A stretch of 64,000 nucleotides of DNA from Periplaneta americana (GCF_040183065.1 NC_091123.1:14352501-14416500); one strand, 5' to 3'; shown: positions 33,548-44,360, numbered from the stretch's first letter. A program made the numbers and translations. The notes: a model not told the origin generated them from the sequence alone.

Positions 33548-33770
33548 TTAGTAACATATCATGCTAGTAACACTTAAAATAATCATAAAATTCATCAAAT
33601 ACCATACAAACATTTTCACTTTATTTTTAAACTTAAGAATGTGTAGATTGTTTAGGTCTGGATTATTTTTCAATACTGAATTGTATACTCTTGGTCCATA
33701 ATTCCTACTGTGTCTTAATCCAGCTGTAGTGTGGCAGAATACCACTTAGCTGTGGTATTAATTTCCAAAT
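33548..33770 (-). pseudogene. LINE reverse transcriptase C-terminal fragment
   Basis: The minus frame contains TTAGLRHSRNYGPRVYNSVL, then FKNKVKMFVW. This is the pattern that ends CR1/Jockey-group reverse transcriptases (..R.YGP..WN.LP...... FK..LK). No RT catalytic block is present. Confidence 0.5.
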
Positions 33771-33789
33771 GAATCCAATTCTCTGTAAT

Positions 33790-33930
33790 GACATTCATTC
33801 AATTTCAAACAACTTATTGGCGTCATATTGATGTGTGAATCGTTTCGACTACCATTTGCATTGTTGTCTGGAGACTAGGCCTCATGGAATGAAGAAGCGA
33901 TTATGAAGTAATTAACTAGAAGGCTTCGTT
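33790..33930 (+). repeat. Dispersed repeat Rep-C, copy 1
   Basis: About 135 bases, including 'tgtgtgaatcgtttcgacta' and 'ggcctcatggaatgaagaag', recur inverted at 43080-43215. The class is unknown. Confidence 0.6.
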
Positions 33931-34060
33931 CGCCTTTTAAAATTAATTTCGGTGTGTATAAAGACAGAAATGAAAAGAAATATTAAAATTTTATTTAAAA
34001 TTCCAAGCATTCTTACAATTGGAACTATGCTCACAATGACAATCACGAACAGCATAAACA

Positions 34061-34110
<50 letters not shown>

Positions 34111-35340
34111 GAACTGGTAATGGAAATTACGGGAAAACGGCTGAACGGATTTTAATGAGTGACCCCTCATTTTCATGCCTGGCATCCAAAGTTTTTCGGA
34201 AAAGTAGTAGTTTTCAGTGAAATGTCAATTTTCCTACATAATTTTCCTATTTTCCGAAATCCATTTGTTGTCAGTTTTGAGAACTAATTTTATTCAATCA
34301 CGGCCGACTTGATTGAATTTCAGAACAAAACACACACTACAGTAAACAATAGGCTATTACAGGAAGGCCATGACCTGCAGAATTACCGACATATTTAGAG
34401 CTCAATTCAATTTGTTATTAAAAACTGATTATGCAGTGTATAATTTTGTGAGTACGGCTGTGTATTGGATATTAAAATCTACGAAACTTGAGGTGATTTG
34501 ATGACATTATTACCATTAGAAATTAAATATTATTATGGTTAATATCATGATGCGTCTATTCTTCATTAATTGTACATAATATTGATGCTATATTGATTAC
34601 ATGAAAGTGAAACGTTTTGAGGTTATGTAAGTAAATGTAGAGAATATCTTAATTTAGATCTTCATTTCTATAATTTACTGAGTGACTGCTATATATAACT
34701 ACAAAACTTAAATAAGATAATAATATTGTTATTAAAAATCAAATATTTTTATACTTATTAAACCAGTGGGGTTGGGTCTTTTTCATATACTTAATGGCGG
34801 TGTAGTGTAGATATTGGTATGTGTCATTGTCTTCAGTATTGGCTAGAGAGAGCGCAAAAATTACAGTTCCTAAGGAAAGATAAAAAGGTATTATTTACTG
34901 ATAAAATAAGGGGCCTAAAAATGTTTGTAGTCTCCATATCATTTCAGCAAGATCTCTTAGTGGGATAAAATGATTTTACGCTCTACATTTCAAGTTCTAC
35001 ATACAGCAGCTATACGAAAATGCTATTGTTCGAAAGCTTAGCAAACCTGACATTTTTTTAACTTTCGCCTACAATCCACAATGACCTGAAATAGCTACTG
35101 CTATCGTCCTGACATTGATACTTGCGTTCTCGCGTTGAAACTCAAAAACTGAAGTTGGATAGGTTCAAGAAAAAGTATTTGGCCTAAAAAAATCCATTCA
35201 GAGGGAGTATGTTTCATTATTATGGAAGCAAATAACTATTAAAAAGACAAGTATTCTTCATTGAAAATAAATCTGAAAAATTTTTATTTGAACGTCTAAC
35301 GAACTCAGTTTGCAGCAGCATTCGCTGCACAAGCCACTAG
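34061..35340 (+). mobile_element. Non-autonomous Helitron
   Basis: It begins TCTATATATA after an A (34060) and ends CTAG before a T (35341). A 3' hairpin (gcagc ... gctgc within 'gcagcagcattcgctgc') precedes the end by about twelve bases. The motif 'acggctgaacggattttaat' near its start resembles the Helitron at 14492. An (AT)n run occupies 34063-34105. No Rep/helicase is encoded. Confidence 0.72.
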
Positions 35341-35640
35341 TTTTCATATAATTATAGGGATTCGATGAATCGCTATTCAATTTTTTAAGTGAAACGTACG
35401 AGTCGCAGTTTGTGAAACAAAAGTCTGTGACGAACATAGGGGGCTTTGTGTGCTGTTGCTTCGGGATTGTGTAGCTGCAGTTATCGCGTAAATGAAGTTG
35501 TCGAGATTTATGGTTTTCCACCAATTTATACAATACAATGCATAAATTAGTGAGAGTGGGGTTACTACCAAGCAGTGCGTCTTCTGTGTAGTGTTGTGAC
35601 GTTATATAGGCTAGTTGAAACCAGTGAGTGAAATTACATT

Positions 35641-35762
35641 TCGGAATATGTATTATATGCCTTTCTAGTCTTAACCAGGTACGATAGAATTTAACACGAG
35701 AAAGACATAATAATACATATTTCGAAGTGATATAGTGTTAAAAGTTGTGTAATCAAGATGTA
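35641..35762 (+). mobile_element. Penelope-like relic, terminal sequence only
   Basis: This 122-base unit contains the inverted pair 'cggaatatgtattatatg'/'ataatacatatttcg' and 'gtgttaaaagttgtgtaatc'. The latter is the terminal sequence of the Penelope-like element at 52622-53397. GAAATTACATT lies immediately before it (35630-35640) and just after (35763-35773). The coding region is gone. Confidence 0.65.
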
Positions 35763-35773
35763 GAAATTACATT

Positions 35774-36274
35774 TTCAAAGATAAACCACACATGTTAGGC
35801 CAATTAGACAGTGTTCATAGATTTGATAAGAAACGTAAAAAATTATATATTACAGTTATATGAACACTAATAAATATAATATAATTATTAAAGAAATTAG
35901 TAATAGTCAGACATGTTTCGGAGATGCTTCTTTTTATCACGACGGCTGGTTCAGGTGATCGAACCGCGTTGTTGCTTGGCTTAAAGGAGACTGAGTCAGT
36001 TTAATAAAACCTGCTTAAAGGAGGCCTTGAAACCCAAATACGTCAATATCCAACCGAACACAGATTCTCGAGGTTTTAGATTTGAGTCAGTCTCCTTTAA
36101 GCCAAGCAACAACGCGGTTCGATCACCTGAACCAGCCGTCGTGGTATAGTCACTGAGGATGGAGAAGCATCTCCGAAACATGTCTGACTATTACTAATTT
36201 CTTTAATAATTATATTATATTTATTAATGTTCATATAACTGTAATATATAATTTTTTACGTTTCTTATCTTATA
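35774..36274. mobile_element. Inverted-arm relic, probably a second Penelope-type element
   Basis: Arms of about 180 bases (35816-35995 and 36089-36274) are near-perfect inverted copies around a 90-base loop. The right arm contains 'ctccgaaacatgtctgacta', a motif typical of Penelope-like terminal repeats as I remember them. 'tagaaattacatt' flanks it on both sides (35761-35773 and 36273-36285). There is no coding region. Confidence 0.6.
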
Positions 36275-36289
36275 GAAATTACATTGTTG

Positions 36290-36646
36290 AGAAGTTTTCT
36301 GGCGATGTCTTTGCTAAGTGAACGAGAGCATGGCTTGAAAGAAAGCGTGCAAACATACCTCAGAAAGCTAAGCCAAAAAATGAAAAGAGTAGACTGGAAC
36401 GATTGCGAGATGTGGGGCTAGGAAAAGGACATTTTCTAACCTCTCTTTTGCAGTTCAGTTACATAGCGTCAACGACTTAGTGAATGTTCTTACACCGCCA
36501 AAAATCAACGAGACTAATAACTGATTAAACAGTTGTCAATGATTTAGAATTTAATCGTAGTTCACCATGTAAATAACTTAATTCAATTAAAAATACATAT
36601 AAAATAATTATTTGGAAAGCATTTTATAAACAATCAATTTAGTTAT
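36290..36646. other. Unannotated stretch
   Basis: Nothing recognised. It ends in the target site of the following LINE. Confidence 0.35.
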
Positions 36647-36658
36647 GTATGCTTCATT

Positions 36659-37336
36659 GTACGAAATGGAACTATAAAAATTGGATATTTATCCTTCGAA
36701 GAGGTGGAAAAATTCAAATATCTTGGAGCAACAGTAACAAATATAAATGACACTCAGGAGGAAATTAAACGCAGAATAAATATGGGAAATGCCTGTTATT
36801 ATTCGGTTGAGAAGCTTTTGTCATCTAGTCTTCTGTCAAAAAGTCCGAAAGTTAGAATTTATAAAACAGTTATATTACCGATTGTTCTGTATGGTTGTGA
36901 AACTTGGACTCTCACTTTGAGAGAGGAACAGAGATTAAGGGTGTTTGAGAATAAGGTTCTTAGGAACATATTTGGGGCCAAGAGGGATGAAGTTACAGGA
37001 GAATAGAGAAGGTTACACAACGCAGAGCTGCACGCATTGTATACTTCATCTGACATAATTAGAAACATTAAATCCAGACGTTTGAGATGGGCAGGACATG
37101 TAGCACGTATGGGCGAATCCAGAAATACATACAGAGTGTTAGTAGGGAGGCCGAAGAGAAAAAGACCTTTGGGGAGGCCGAGACGTAGATAGGAAGATAA
37201 TATTAAAATGGATTTGAGGGAGGTGGGATATGATGGTAGAGACTGGATTAATCTTGCTCAGGATAGGGACCAATGGCGGGCTTATGTGAGGGCGGCAATG
37301 AACCTCCGGGTTCCTTAAAAGCCAGTAAGTAAGTAA
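36659..37336 (+). pseudogene. 5'-truncated LINE (TAAG-tailed family), copy B
   Basis: It starts at the codons for [11 protein letters not shown], downstream of the YADD box, and stays in one frame to MNLRVP. It is broken only by two nonsense changes (GEW to a stop at 37004, RRW to a stop near 37189). Motifs [19 protein letters not shown] and GRPRR are clear. A 12-base duplication, GTATGCTTCATT, flanks it at 36647-36658 and 37337-37348. Confidence 0.87.
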
Positions 37337-37348
37337 GTATGCTTCATT

Positions 37349-37925
37349 TGTCATGTCTTATTTTACCATTCTCATTTCTAAATTATGAATAATGAGTATA
37401 AAAATGTTTAATTTAAGTCTAATTTATCGTCTTTCAATGCACGAACACTTAAAGAGATTAAAACACACTTACAACTAAGATGTTTCACTTCTGCTGCGCA
37501 TTTACACCACGCATTTATTGTTTTATGTTGTGTTTTGATTCCAGAAATGTACATTCACCATTTATCGTTATGCAATTATTTCGAGCTTCATAACATTGTA
37601 CACTGCAAAATGACTTGTTCGTTGTGTTCAGCTCACAAGTCCTTTACCTACTATGTACACAACTTAAGCAATACACAGAATTACGTCCAATTTAATACAA
37701 GTGAAAGCACTTGAAAGGGTGAAATGCAGGACGCAGGGAGATGTCAGGTGTAATGAACTCCGCGACAAACAAACGTGACAGACTGTAGCTGAGCCAATAG
37801 CTACAAACGTGACCCGGAGGCAAAACCAAGCGGTGGGATCCAGTGTAGGCCTATCGTGGAACATCAAGCCAGTGCATAAAATATGACGCCATACATTTTG
37901 GAATAGCAGTTTTATAAAAATTCCA
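37349..37925. other. Unannotated stretch
   Basis: No gene or recognised element. Confidence 0.35.
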
Positions 37926-37927
37926 GC

Positions 37928-37928
<1 letters not shown>

Positions 37929-37970
<42 letters not shown>
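37929..37970. repeat. (ATT)n microsatellite
   Basis: It directly precedes the LINE at 37972. A second (ATT)n block follows that LINE, so the LINE probably inserted inside one longer microsatellite. Confidence 0.85.
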
Positions 37971-37971
<1 letters not shown>

Positions 37972-37972
<1 letters not shown>

Positions 37973-38937
37973 GTCAGATGCGTTTCCCATTCATTGTGGG
38001 CTAAAGCAAGGAGATGCACTATCACCTTTACTTTTTAACTTTGCTCTAGTATATGCCATTAGGAAAGTCCAGGATAACAGAGAGGGTTTGGAATTGAACG
38101 GGTTACATCAGCTGCTTGTCTATGCGGATGACGTGAATATGTTAGGAGAAAATCCACAAACGATTAGGGAAAACACGGGAATTTTACTGGAAGCAAGTAA
38201 AGAGATAGGTTTGGAAGTAAATCTCGAAAAGACAAAGTATATGATTATGTCTCGTGACGAGAATGTTGTACGAAATGGAAATATAAAAATTGGAAATTTA
38301 TCTTTTGAAGAGGTGGAGAAGTTCAAATATCTGGGAGCAACAGTAACAAATATAAATGATACTCGGGAGGAAATTAAACACAGAATGAATATGTAGATGC
38401 CTGTTATTATTCGGTTGAGAAACTTTTATCATCCAGTCTGCTGTCGAAAAATCTGAAAGTTAGAATTTATAAAACAGTTATATTACCGGTTGTGCTGTAT
38501 AGTTGTGAAACTTGGACTCTCACTTTGAGAGAGGAACAGAGATTAAGAGTGTTTGATAATAAGGTTCTTAGGAAAATATTTGGGGCTAAGAGGGATGAAG
38601 TTACAGGAGAATGGAGAAAGTTACACAACACAGAACTGCACACATTGTATTCTTCACCTGACATAATTAGGAACATTAAATCCAGACGTTTGAGATGGAC
38701 AGGGCATGTAGCACTTATGGGCGAATCCAGAAATGCATATAGAGTGTTAGTTGGGAGGCCGGAGGGAAAAAGACCTTTAGGGAGTCCGAGACGTAGATGG
38801 GAAGATAATATTAAAATGGATTTGAGGGAGGTGGGATATGATGATAGAGAATGGATTAATTTTGCTCAGGATAGGGACCAATGGCGGGCTTATGTGAGGG
38901 CGGCAATGAACCTCCGGGTTCCTTAAAAGCCAGTAAG

Positions 38938-38941
<4 letters not shown>
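37972..38941 (+). pseudogene. 5'-truncated LINE (TAAG-tailed family), copy C
   Basis: It encodes [39 protein letters not shown] and [10 protein letters not shown] up to a frameshift with a stop at 38396. In another frame (38492-38926) it gives SCETWTLT, RRLRWTGHVALM, GRPEGKRPLGSPRRRWEDN and MNLRVP. The RT catalytic YADD is intact. It ends with a short TAAG tail. Confidence 0.87.

Positions 38942-39001
<60 letters not shown>
38942..39001. repeat. (ATT)n microsatellite
   Basis: The right-hand continuation of the microsatellite split by LINE copy C. Confidence 0.85.
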
Positions 39002-39002
<1 letters not shown>

Positions 39003-39770
39003 GATCGAAGGAATGGCGAAAGGGAGAAAAATTCGTAGCAGAAGAAGATGTCAGATGATAGATAACATTGAAATATATTGATTATAAACGGAGACTAACA
39101 AGCAAACGTTCTGATGGGGGCAGATAAAAAAGTTAAATTTATTTCTTCCACATGTTAATGATATCAAAAGAATGCTTATACAAATTTTAGCCACTCGACC
39201 GCAATTACGAGGTAGTCCAGAAAGTGATTTTTCCTGGGGCCGTTTATAGAAAAAAGCACAATTGCATGGAAATATTTATTGAAACAGATACAGCAATTGT
39301 TGCGCTATTTGCCAACATATCTCCCACTGGAATTGAGACATTTGTCATACGATGGGATCAATTTTTGTGTCGTAGAAGTCAGCCGCCTCACATCGGAACC
39401 AGCGTTTGTCTGCGTCTGCACCTCTCTCTGTCGATCCCATGATATGAGAAATGTCTCAATTCCGATGGGAAATATGTTGAAAAATAGCTCAACAATTGCT
39501 GTGTCGGTTCCAATAAATTTGACCAATGAAATTATGTTTTTTTTTCTGTTAACGGCCCCTAGCGAACTTATTTTTTACGGCCCTCGTAATTGCCAAAATT
39601 TTTAAAACTACTTCTTTTCATATTATTAACATGGTGGATGAAAAAAAAAATTCACTTTTTTATCTGCCCCCATCAGAACGTTTGCTTGTAAGAGAAAGGC
39701 AGAAAATCAGAAAGATTGGAGAATGCTGGGTTTGCAGTTAAACACCTGCCCTTGGGCAGTGAATTATTAT
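39002..39770 (+). pseudogene. LINE C-terminal fragment, split by a mariner foldback
   Basis: The left part (39002-39098) reads IEGMAKGRKIRSRRRCQMID then NIEIY. The right part (39689-39770) reads KRKAENQKDWRMLGLQLN then a TCP.. tail. With the insert 39099-39688 removed, '..gagac' and 'taagagaaag' join in frame as ETKRKAEN. The same C-terminus occurs at 47495-47845 and, on the minus strand, at 59540-59645. Confidence 0.7.
39099..39688. mobile_element. mariner-derived foldback MITE
   Basis: Nearly the whole 590 bases form two inverted arms (39099-39360 and 39435-39688) around a loop of about 75 bases. The tips read 'caagcaaacgttctgatggg' on each strand. TAA (or TA) is duplicated at 39096-39098 and 39689-39691. 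The minus strand from the loop outwards reads TQKLIPSYDKCLNSSGRYVG, like the end of mariner transposases (..RW.KCI...G.YVEK). The element is thus an inverted duplication of a mariner 3' end. Confidence 0.75.
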
Positions 39771-40784
39771 TGATATTTTTATAAAGATTGTTATGGATTT
39801 AGACATGCACAGGATGGTTGTAGACATAAAAACGCCGTATATGAAGGGGATGACGGATAGGATGGCGATGACCAGGATTAAGATTTTAGGTGCTGAAAAT
39901 CGGGAAAATGTTTATTTTTATGTGCAAAAATCGGAAAAATATGTGAAAAAAGGAATGCATTGCCATAAATGGACGTCACATTGAGCACCTTCTATGAGCA
40001 AGTGTTCAGATCTCAGAAAGTATATGTTGTATGACCCATGTTTATTATACATTATTTTCTTGTTTTGATGCGTAGTAGCACCTCCTAAAATATTGGATAC
40101 TTTTTTTAACACCCTGTATATTTCCAACAACTTTTCCCTTTGCATTTGCGCCATCTGTACTAATAACAGAGTTTGTCCATGTCGAGTGAATTTTGAATCA
40201 CCCTGTAATATATGAAGAGGATATTGTAAGCTTACTCGAAGATGGATGAAACGTAAATGTTGGGGATGGCCTGTTTCGTAACGTTTCTGTGCTTGTTGAC
40301 ATGTAATGTCATTCGATCTAGTCACTTGCCAGTTTCCTTGCTGTATGTAATACATCGCTAAGCAATTTGTGATTTTTGTGCTTTAAATTTCCTATAGAAA
40401 CTAATTTTACCGTACTAAAAGTATACAGATTGTAGGTAGGCCTAATTAATTTTGCCCTGGAAAGTGCTTGTGATTGGCGTCGTCTTCTTAGCAGACAGAT
40501 CAGATAATTGTTTTGATAATTATATCCCTTATCCATGCCCAACTTCGCCAGAGTGCAGAAACATACTCCTGAAGCTTATAGAATAAGTTAGAAATTTGCT
40601 TTGTCACTCACAACAGTATATTTTGTATCTTCAGTCTCTCTCTCTCTATCTATGTCAACAGTCTTAATATGGCTGGGAATATAACGACGTCACGGATGAA
40701 AGAACAGAACTTTTGTTTCAATTTAGTAAACAAAGACGGATACCAGATTGTGAAAATTGTGCTTGAAAGTTGCGGAACTTTGAA
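39771..40784. other. Unannotated stretch with two orphan mariner ends
   Basis: 'aacaccctgtatat' near 40107 and 'tcaccctgtaat' near 40198 look like mariner right ends. No left ends are visible. The long minus frame 39918-40355 (145 residues) has no recognised similarity. Confidence 0.35.
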
Positions 40785-41204
40785 CACGGAGTATTGAATG
40801 GCCAATACGAAACCGTCGTTTCCATTTACTTTAGAGGTTTTCTTGCTGATCGGTTTGTTCATCAAACTACGGCGTCTGTCGTCAAGTGACGCACTCGTTA
40901 AAGTTTCAGTACTCGCGTTAATCCTGACTCCAACCGTCATTTTATTTCTACGTACAGGTTTAATGAAAATCAAGACGGTTTCTAAATTCTGAAGCTTTGT
41001 TGCAAACTAGATCTCCATAATACTGTATAAAAGTAACAGAGAATGAAATGTACCCGTAAAATTGAGTCGAACGTTTGTGCTCTTGTTGCTTTTATTGTGA
41101 GAAAGATTGAGAAATAAAAGTTTGATGTTTCATTTCATTTGTTTGTCTCACTGCCTGCTGGATCGCATTCTATAGCTGCGTAAACTGCCTGCTCAATGAA
41201 AGTT
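40785..41204 (+). repeat. Duplicated segment Rep-D, copy 1
   Basis: This 420-base block ('acggagtattgaatggccaa' to 'gcctgctcaatgaaagtta') recurs at 44477-44982 with only a few differences, apart from a 79-base insert in copy 2. Rep-A copy 3 begins at its right end. Two opposite frames of 60-100 residues are conserved between copies simply because the DNA is. Neither is recognised. Confidence 0.8.
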
Positions 41205-42898
41205 ATTTTGTGCGAGATCGTGCATATTTGTTTGGTTTCCGCACAAAACCAATCCGCGGAAAGTCTAACATTCCACATTCAGTATTCCCAACCTAACACA
41301 CATAAGAATTTCCCTCTTCTTACCGCTTAAGTGACATATTGATTTTACTGCTTTAGGCTTTTAACATATTATTTTTAGAGACGTTCAATATAGTAATAAT
41401 CAGTGGCGGCCGGTGAGACATTCTGGTGGTGGTGCCAAAAATGAAAAAGTTGTACGCAAATTACCCTAGTGAAATTAATAATCGCAGTTCACGTTTGCAT
41501 TATATTAAATAAAACACATTAATTAAACCAGCTATTTTACCAGGTGTACAGTTAATAATGTATCTAGTAACAGTTACAATAACATTTCCGAAACTAATAA
41601 CGAAATTTACAGATACAGATAATGCGAAACTTTCACAGTATTGTTAGTGAAATACAAATAACTTTTATAACTAATAAAATTACTAGCAAAAACACAGGAG
41701 ATAAACAATGGCATAGATAATAAACTAACACGTTTGCACTTTAACAGGCCGATGAATCCAAGGCAGCGGCCTGAATAACACATGTTCATGTCCTGCACAG
41801 ATCTCATGTATCGTTAACAGAAGCATCAATACTATAGCAACAGTGTAGCGATATTTAGTTGCCGCAAAATAAAACAAATATTACACAACATTAACAAACA
41901 GTTTTACATAATATGAAAAAATATTTATCTTTCTAAAAAGAACCATGACTATCTCTGCGTACAATATAGTTATGGATAATAATTTACACATTCAAATCCA
42001 AGTTATGTGCATTAGTTTTGAATTGGCAACATTACATTAACATTTGGCGCGGAACTCTAAGTCATAGACAAATGACGTCTCCAACAACCCTGCTATCTAG
42101 CGAAATTTCTGCATTACTGTGCTCTAGCGGGCGGAATATTAACTACTGAGTCAAATTGAATTCGGCTCAAAGTCTGCCATAAGAAACGCATATAAACTAG
42201 AATCAGTAGCCTTTTGTACACTGTTATATGGACGCAGGTAGTGCCTCACAGAAGTGGCTCCAACGTTCGGAAAAACGCTGCAAGAGTGCGTCCGGATATG
42301 TGCGCGCTCGTTCAAATGAAATACGAATAAAATGTGTAGAAATAAACTATTACAACTGCTTTCTAGGATATTATTTTTGTTTCTTTCATTGGTGGTGCCA
42401 TGGCACACTGGCACTACCCCAAAAGCCGCCCCTGGTAATAATTATAAATTGGAAACTTACCACTGCAATTTCACCTAAATTGCACTGTTAATTATTGTTT
42501 TTAAATATTTGCAAAAATTATTACATAACCTTACCGTTTGTTTTAAGTTCGCATTTATAGACTGGGGGGGAAAAAAACAGACGTATATCACGGTCTGCTG
42601 GAGTATAGTAAACACAGAAAACATTTTAAAGCAGCAATGTTGAAGATAGATATTTTTGTTTTACAAATTTGCCGTCATTGAATAGAAACCAAGATGGAGC
42701 TTTCATTGCAACTAATTAGAAATTCTTCTTTCAGGTATGTAATAAACGATCTTCGCACAAAATAATGTACGATACACGAGCGGTATGTTTCCTTTCAATT
42801 CTCGGAAATTAAAAAAGCTCAACTACGTTTCGCTTTTTCAAACTTTTCCTCGAACATGAAAACTTCAACATACCGCTCTTGTAACGCGTATTACTATT
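41205..42898 (-). repeat. Dispersed repeat Rep-A, copy 3, interrupted
   Basis: Inverse of the copies at 6514 and 30406. The 3' part lies at 41205-41400 and the 5' part at 42435-42898, with the hAT MITE 41401-42434 between them. The hairpin pair is at about 42781 and 42868. Confidence 0.78.
41401..42434. mobile_element. hAT-type non-autonomous element
   Basis: The tips are CAGTGGCGGCC (left) and, complemented, CAGGGGCGGCT (right). An exact 8-base duplication, GTAATAAT, lies at 41393-41400 and 42435-42442. Rep-A copies 1 and 2 show the single-copy empty site. Short imperfect tips and an 8-bp duplication are the hAT signature. No transposase similarity was found in its frames. Confidence 0.87.
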
Positions 42899-43079
42899 GC
42901 CGCTAGGTGGCAGGCAGTACCCACCGCTATATAGAGTCACTGTAACCGCTATTAACATTATCAATATATGCAAAGTCACTACCTGCCACCTAGTGGCTAC
43001 TCGCGCATAACCGTTGATTGGGCAGGCAATGTAAACAGCCATAGGGTGCGATCCAGCAGGCAGTGGTTTGTCTTAAATT
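42899..43079. repeat. Inverted relative of Rep-D end with two CTCF-like sites
   Basis: The complement of about 43015-43075 ('cactgcctgctggatcgcac') resembles the right end of Rep-D. Two inverted motifs, 'ccgctaggtggcaggcag' (about 42901-42918) and 'cctgccacctagtggc' (about 42987-43002), look like CTCF-type zinc-finger sites. This is by motif resemblance only. Confidence 0.4.
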
Positions 43080-43215
43080 TAACGAGACGGAGCCTTCTTG
43101 TTAACTAGTTCATAATCGGTTTCTCATTCCATGAGGCTTAGTCTCCCGACAACAATGCAATTGATAGTCGAAACGATTCACACACCAATATGACGCCAAT
43201 GAGTTGTTTGAAATT
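43080..43215 (-). repeat. Dispersed repeat Rep-C, copy 2
   Basis: Inverse of 33790-33930 ('cattccatgaggcttagtct', 'gtcgaaacgattcacacac'). It is followed by an (AAT)n run at 43227-43302. Confidence 0.6.
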
Positions 43216-43226
43216 TTAATTAATAA

Positions 43227-43233
43227 CAACAAC

Positions 43234-43300
<67 letters not shown>

Positions 43301-43302
43301 GT
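43227..43302. repeat. (AAT)n microsatellite
   Basis: An AAT run next to Rep-C copy 2. Confidence 0.85.
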
Positions 43303-43620
43303 AATATATTATTCGAGATAATTTTATTGCATTCATTAGACAATTAATACCAAAATTAAGTACCTACTTAAGAATTATACTACGTTAACTATTTCTATCG
43401 TACTTCTCCGCATATTCATTAACCACCCCCATTTGTGTACGAATAATAATGTTTGATTAAATAACTAAGATTAAGTTCAGTATTTCGTTAAGATTTACAA
43501 GTTAAAAAAAGTTTCATGTGAATGTTTTCCAAGTCCATCTGATACCGAAATCACAGAACTACAGCAACTGTTTTAGCACTGCCCCCTTGTATAAAGGCAT
43601 AAATCACTGAAGTAGTGAAG
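43303..43620. other. Unannotated stretch
   Basis: Nothing recognised. Confidence 0.35.
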
Positions 43621-43624
43621 CATA

Positions 43625-43705
43625 AAAATACATTATTTACCTATTAATAAACGTCATCATTATTGTTGGAATTGCACGGGGACCTCATGCTAATCTGTGT
43701 ACAGA
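43625..43705 (+). repeat. Short repeat, inverted partner at 44759-44837
   Basis: About 78 bases ('aaaaatacattatttaccta' to 'catgctaatctgtg') recur in inverse orientation inside Rep-D copy 2. DNA after it (about 43770-43815) resembles, inverted, the 3' end of the THAP-bearing repeat. Confidence 0.7.
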
Positions 43706-43842
43706 TTAGAATTTAACACTTATTTTCCAATCATCCCCTGTTAACTCGGCAGAAGGAGAAAAATTACGACTCATAGCAAATACCTTTCTATAATAATACC
43801 GGGCAGCTAGCAGTTTTGAATGCGAGCGACGCTGGTGCTGCT

Positions 43843-43902
43843 CCCGCAGGAGTTCTTTTACATGCCAGTAAATCTACTGACATGAGCCTGTCGCATTTAA
43901 GC
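43843..43902 (-). repeat. SINE family 6 fragment (body)
   Basis: Matches the body of the SINE at 46415-46642 ('caggagttcttttacatgcc' to 'cgcatttaagc') in the same orientation. It joins directly to a truncated DUF4817-type element. Confidence 0.65.
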
Positions 43903-44357
43903 ACAGGAAACTACACTAAAGCAATGCAGATAGCGTAATGTGTAACGGACATGGTCGGTCTTGATATGCACGTCTGTAGACAGCAGTGTATGTGTACAAG
44001 TTGCAGTGTCCAGTCGATCAGTCCTAGTGAAATGGAGGAGTACACGAGAGCGGAATATGCAGACCTGATTTTCTAATACGGATGAGCCAATGGTAACAGT
44101 AGACAAGCCCCTAAGATTGTATCGGGGCAAGGACCCACGTAGGAGACATCCGACCCATACCATCTTTCCACGACTGTTCCAAAGGTTAAGGTAAGGAGGG
44201 CACGTGGTGCGAAATTAAATTCAATTTCCACACAACTATTTTTGCTTATAATATTCGACTCAGTCATTTCCGGACCATGGTTCCTTATCTGAAATTAATA
44301 CATGTGCCCTTCGCTATCATCCCTGAAAGTTTGTAACACCACCTCGGAAACACCCTG
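43903..44357 (-). mobile_element. DUF4817-type TIR element, truncated copy 1
   Basis: Inverse of the elements at 46674-47390 and 51403-52128. Only one terminus is left: 'ggaaacaccctg' at 44357 followed by TA. The other end is cut at 43903 within 'acaggaaactacac'. The flank 44361-44391 is the same as the flank of copy 2, showing joint duplication rather than independent insertion. Confidence 0.78.
44032..44210 (+). pseudogene. DUF4817-like helix-turn-helix reading frame, copy 1
   Basis: The frame opens MEEYTRAEYADLIF, then a stop, YG,a stop, then ANGNSRQA. Later residues are shifted by a small deletion. This is the start of the short DUF4817 domain (Y....YADM.F.YG.A.GN...A...Y...YP.RR.P) found at the N-terminus of many insect transposon proteins. 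The stop at the second position is shared with copies 2 and 3. Confidence 0.65.
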
Positions 44358-44360
44358 TAT

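Noticed and set aside
39918..40355. 145-residue minus frame
   Set aside because: It has no recognisable motif, composition like the background, and orphan mariner ends inside it. It is probably a chance frame.
40650..40973. Minus frame conserved between 40650-40973 and 44426-44665
   Set aside because: The DNA of the two Rep-D copies is nearly identical, so frame conservation says nothing. No domain is recognised.
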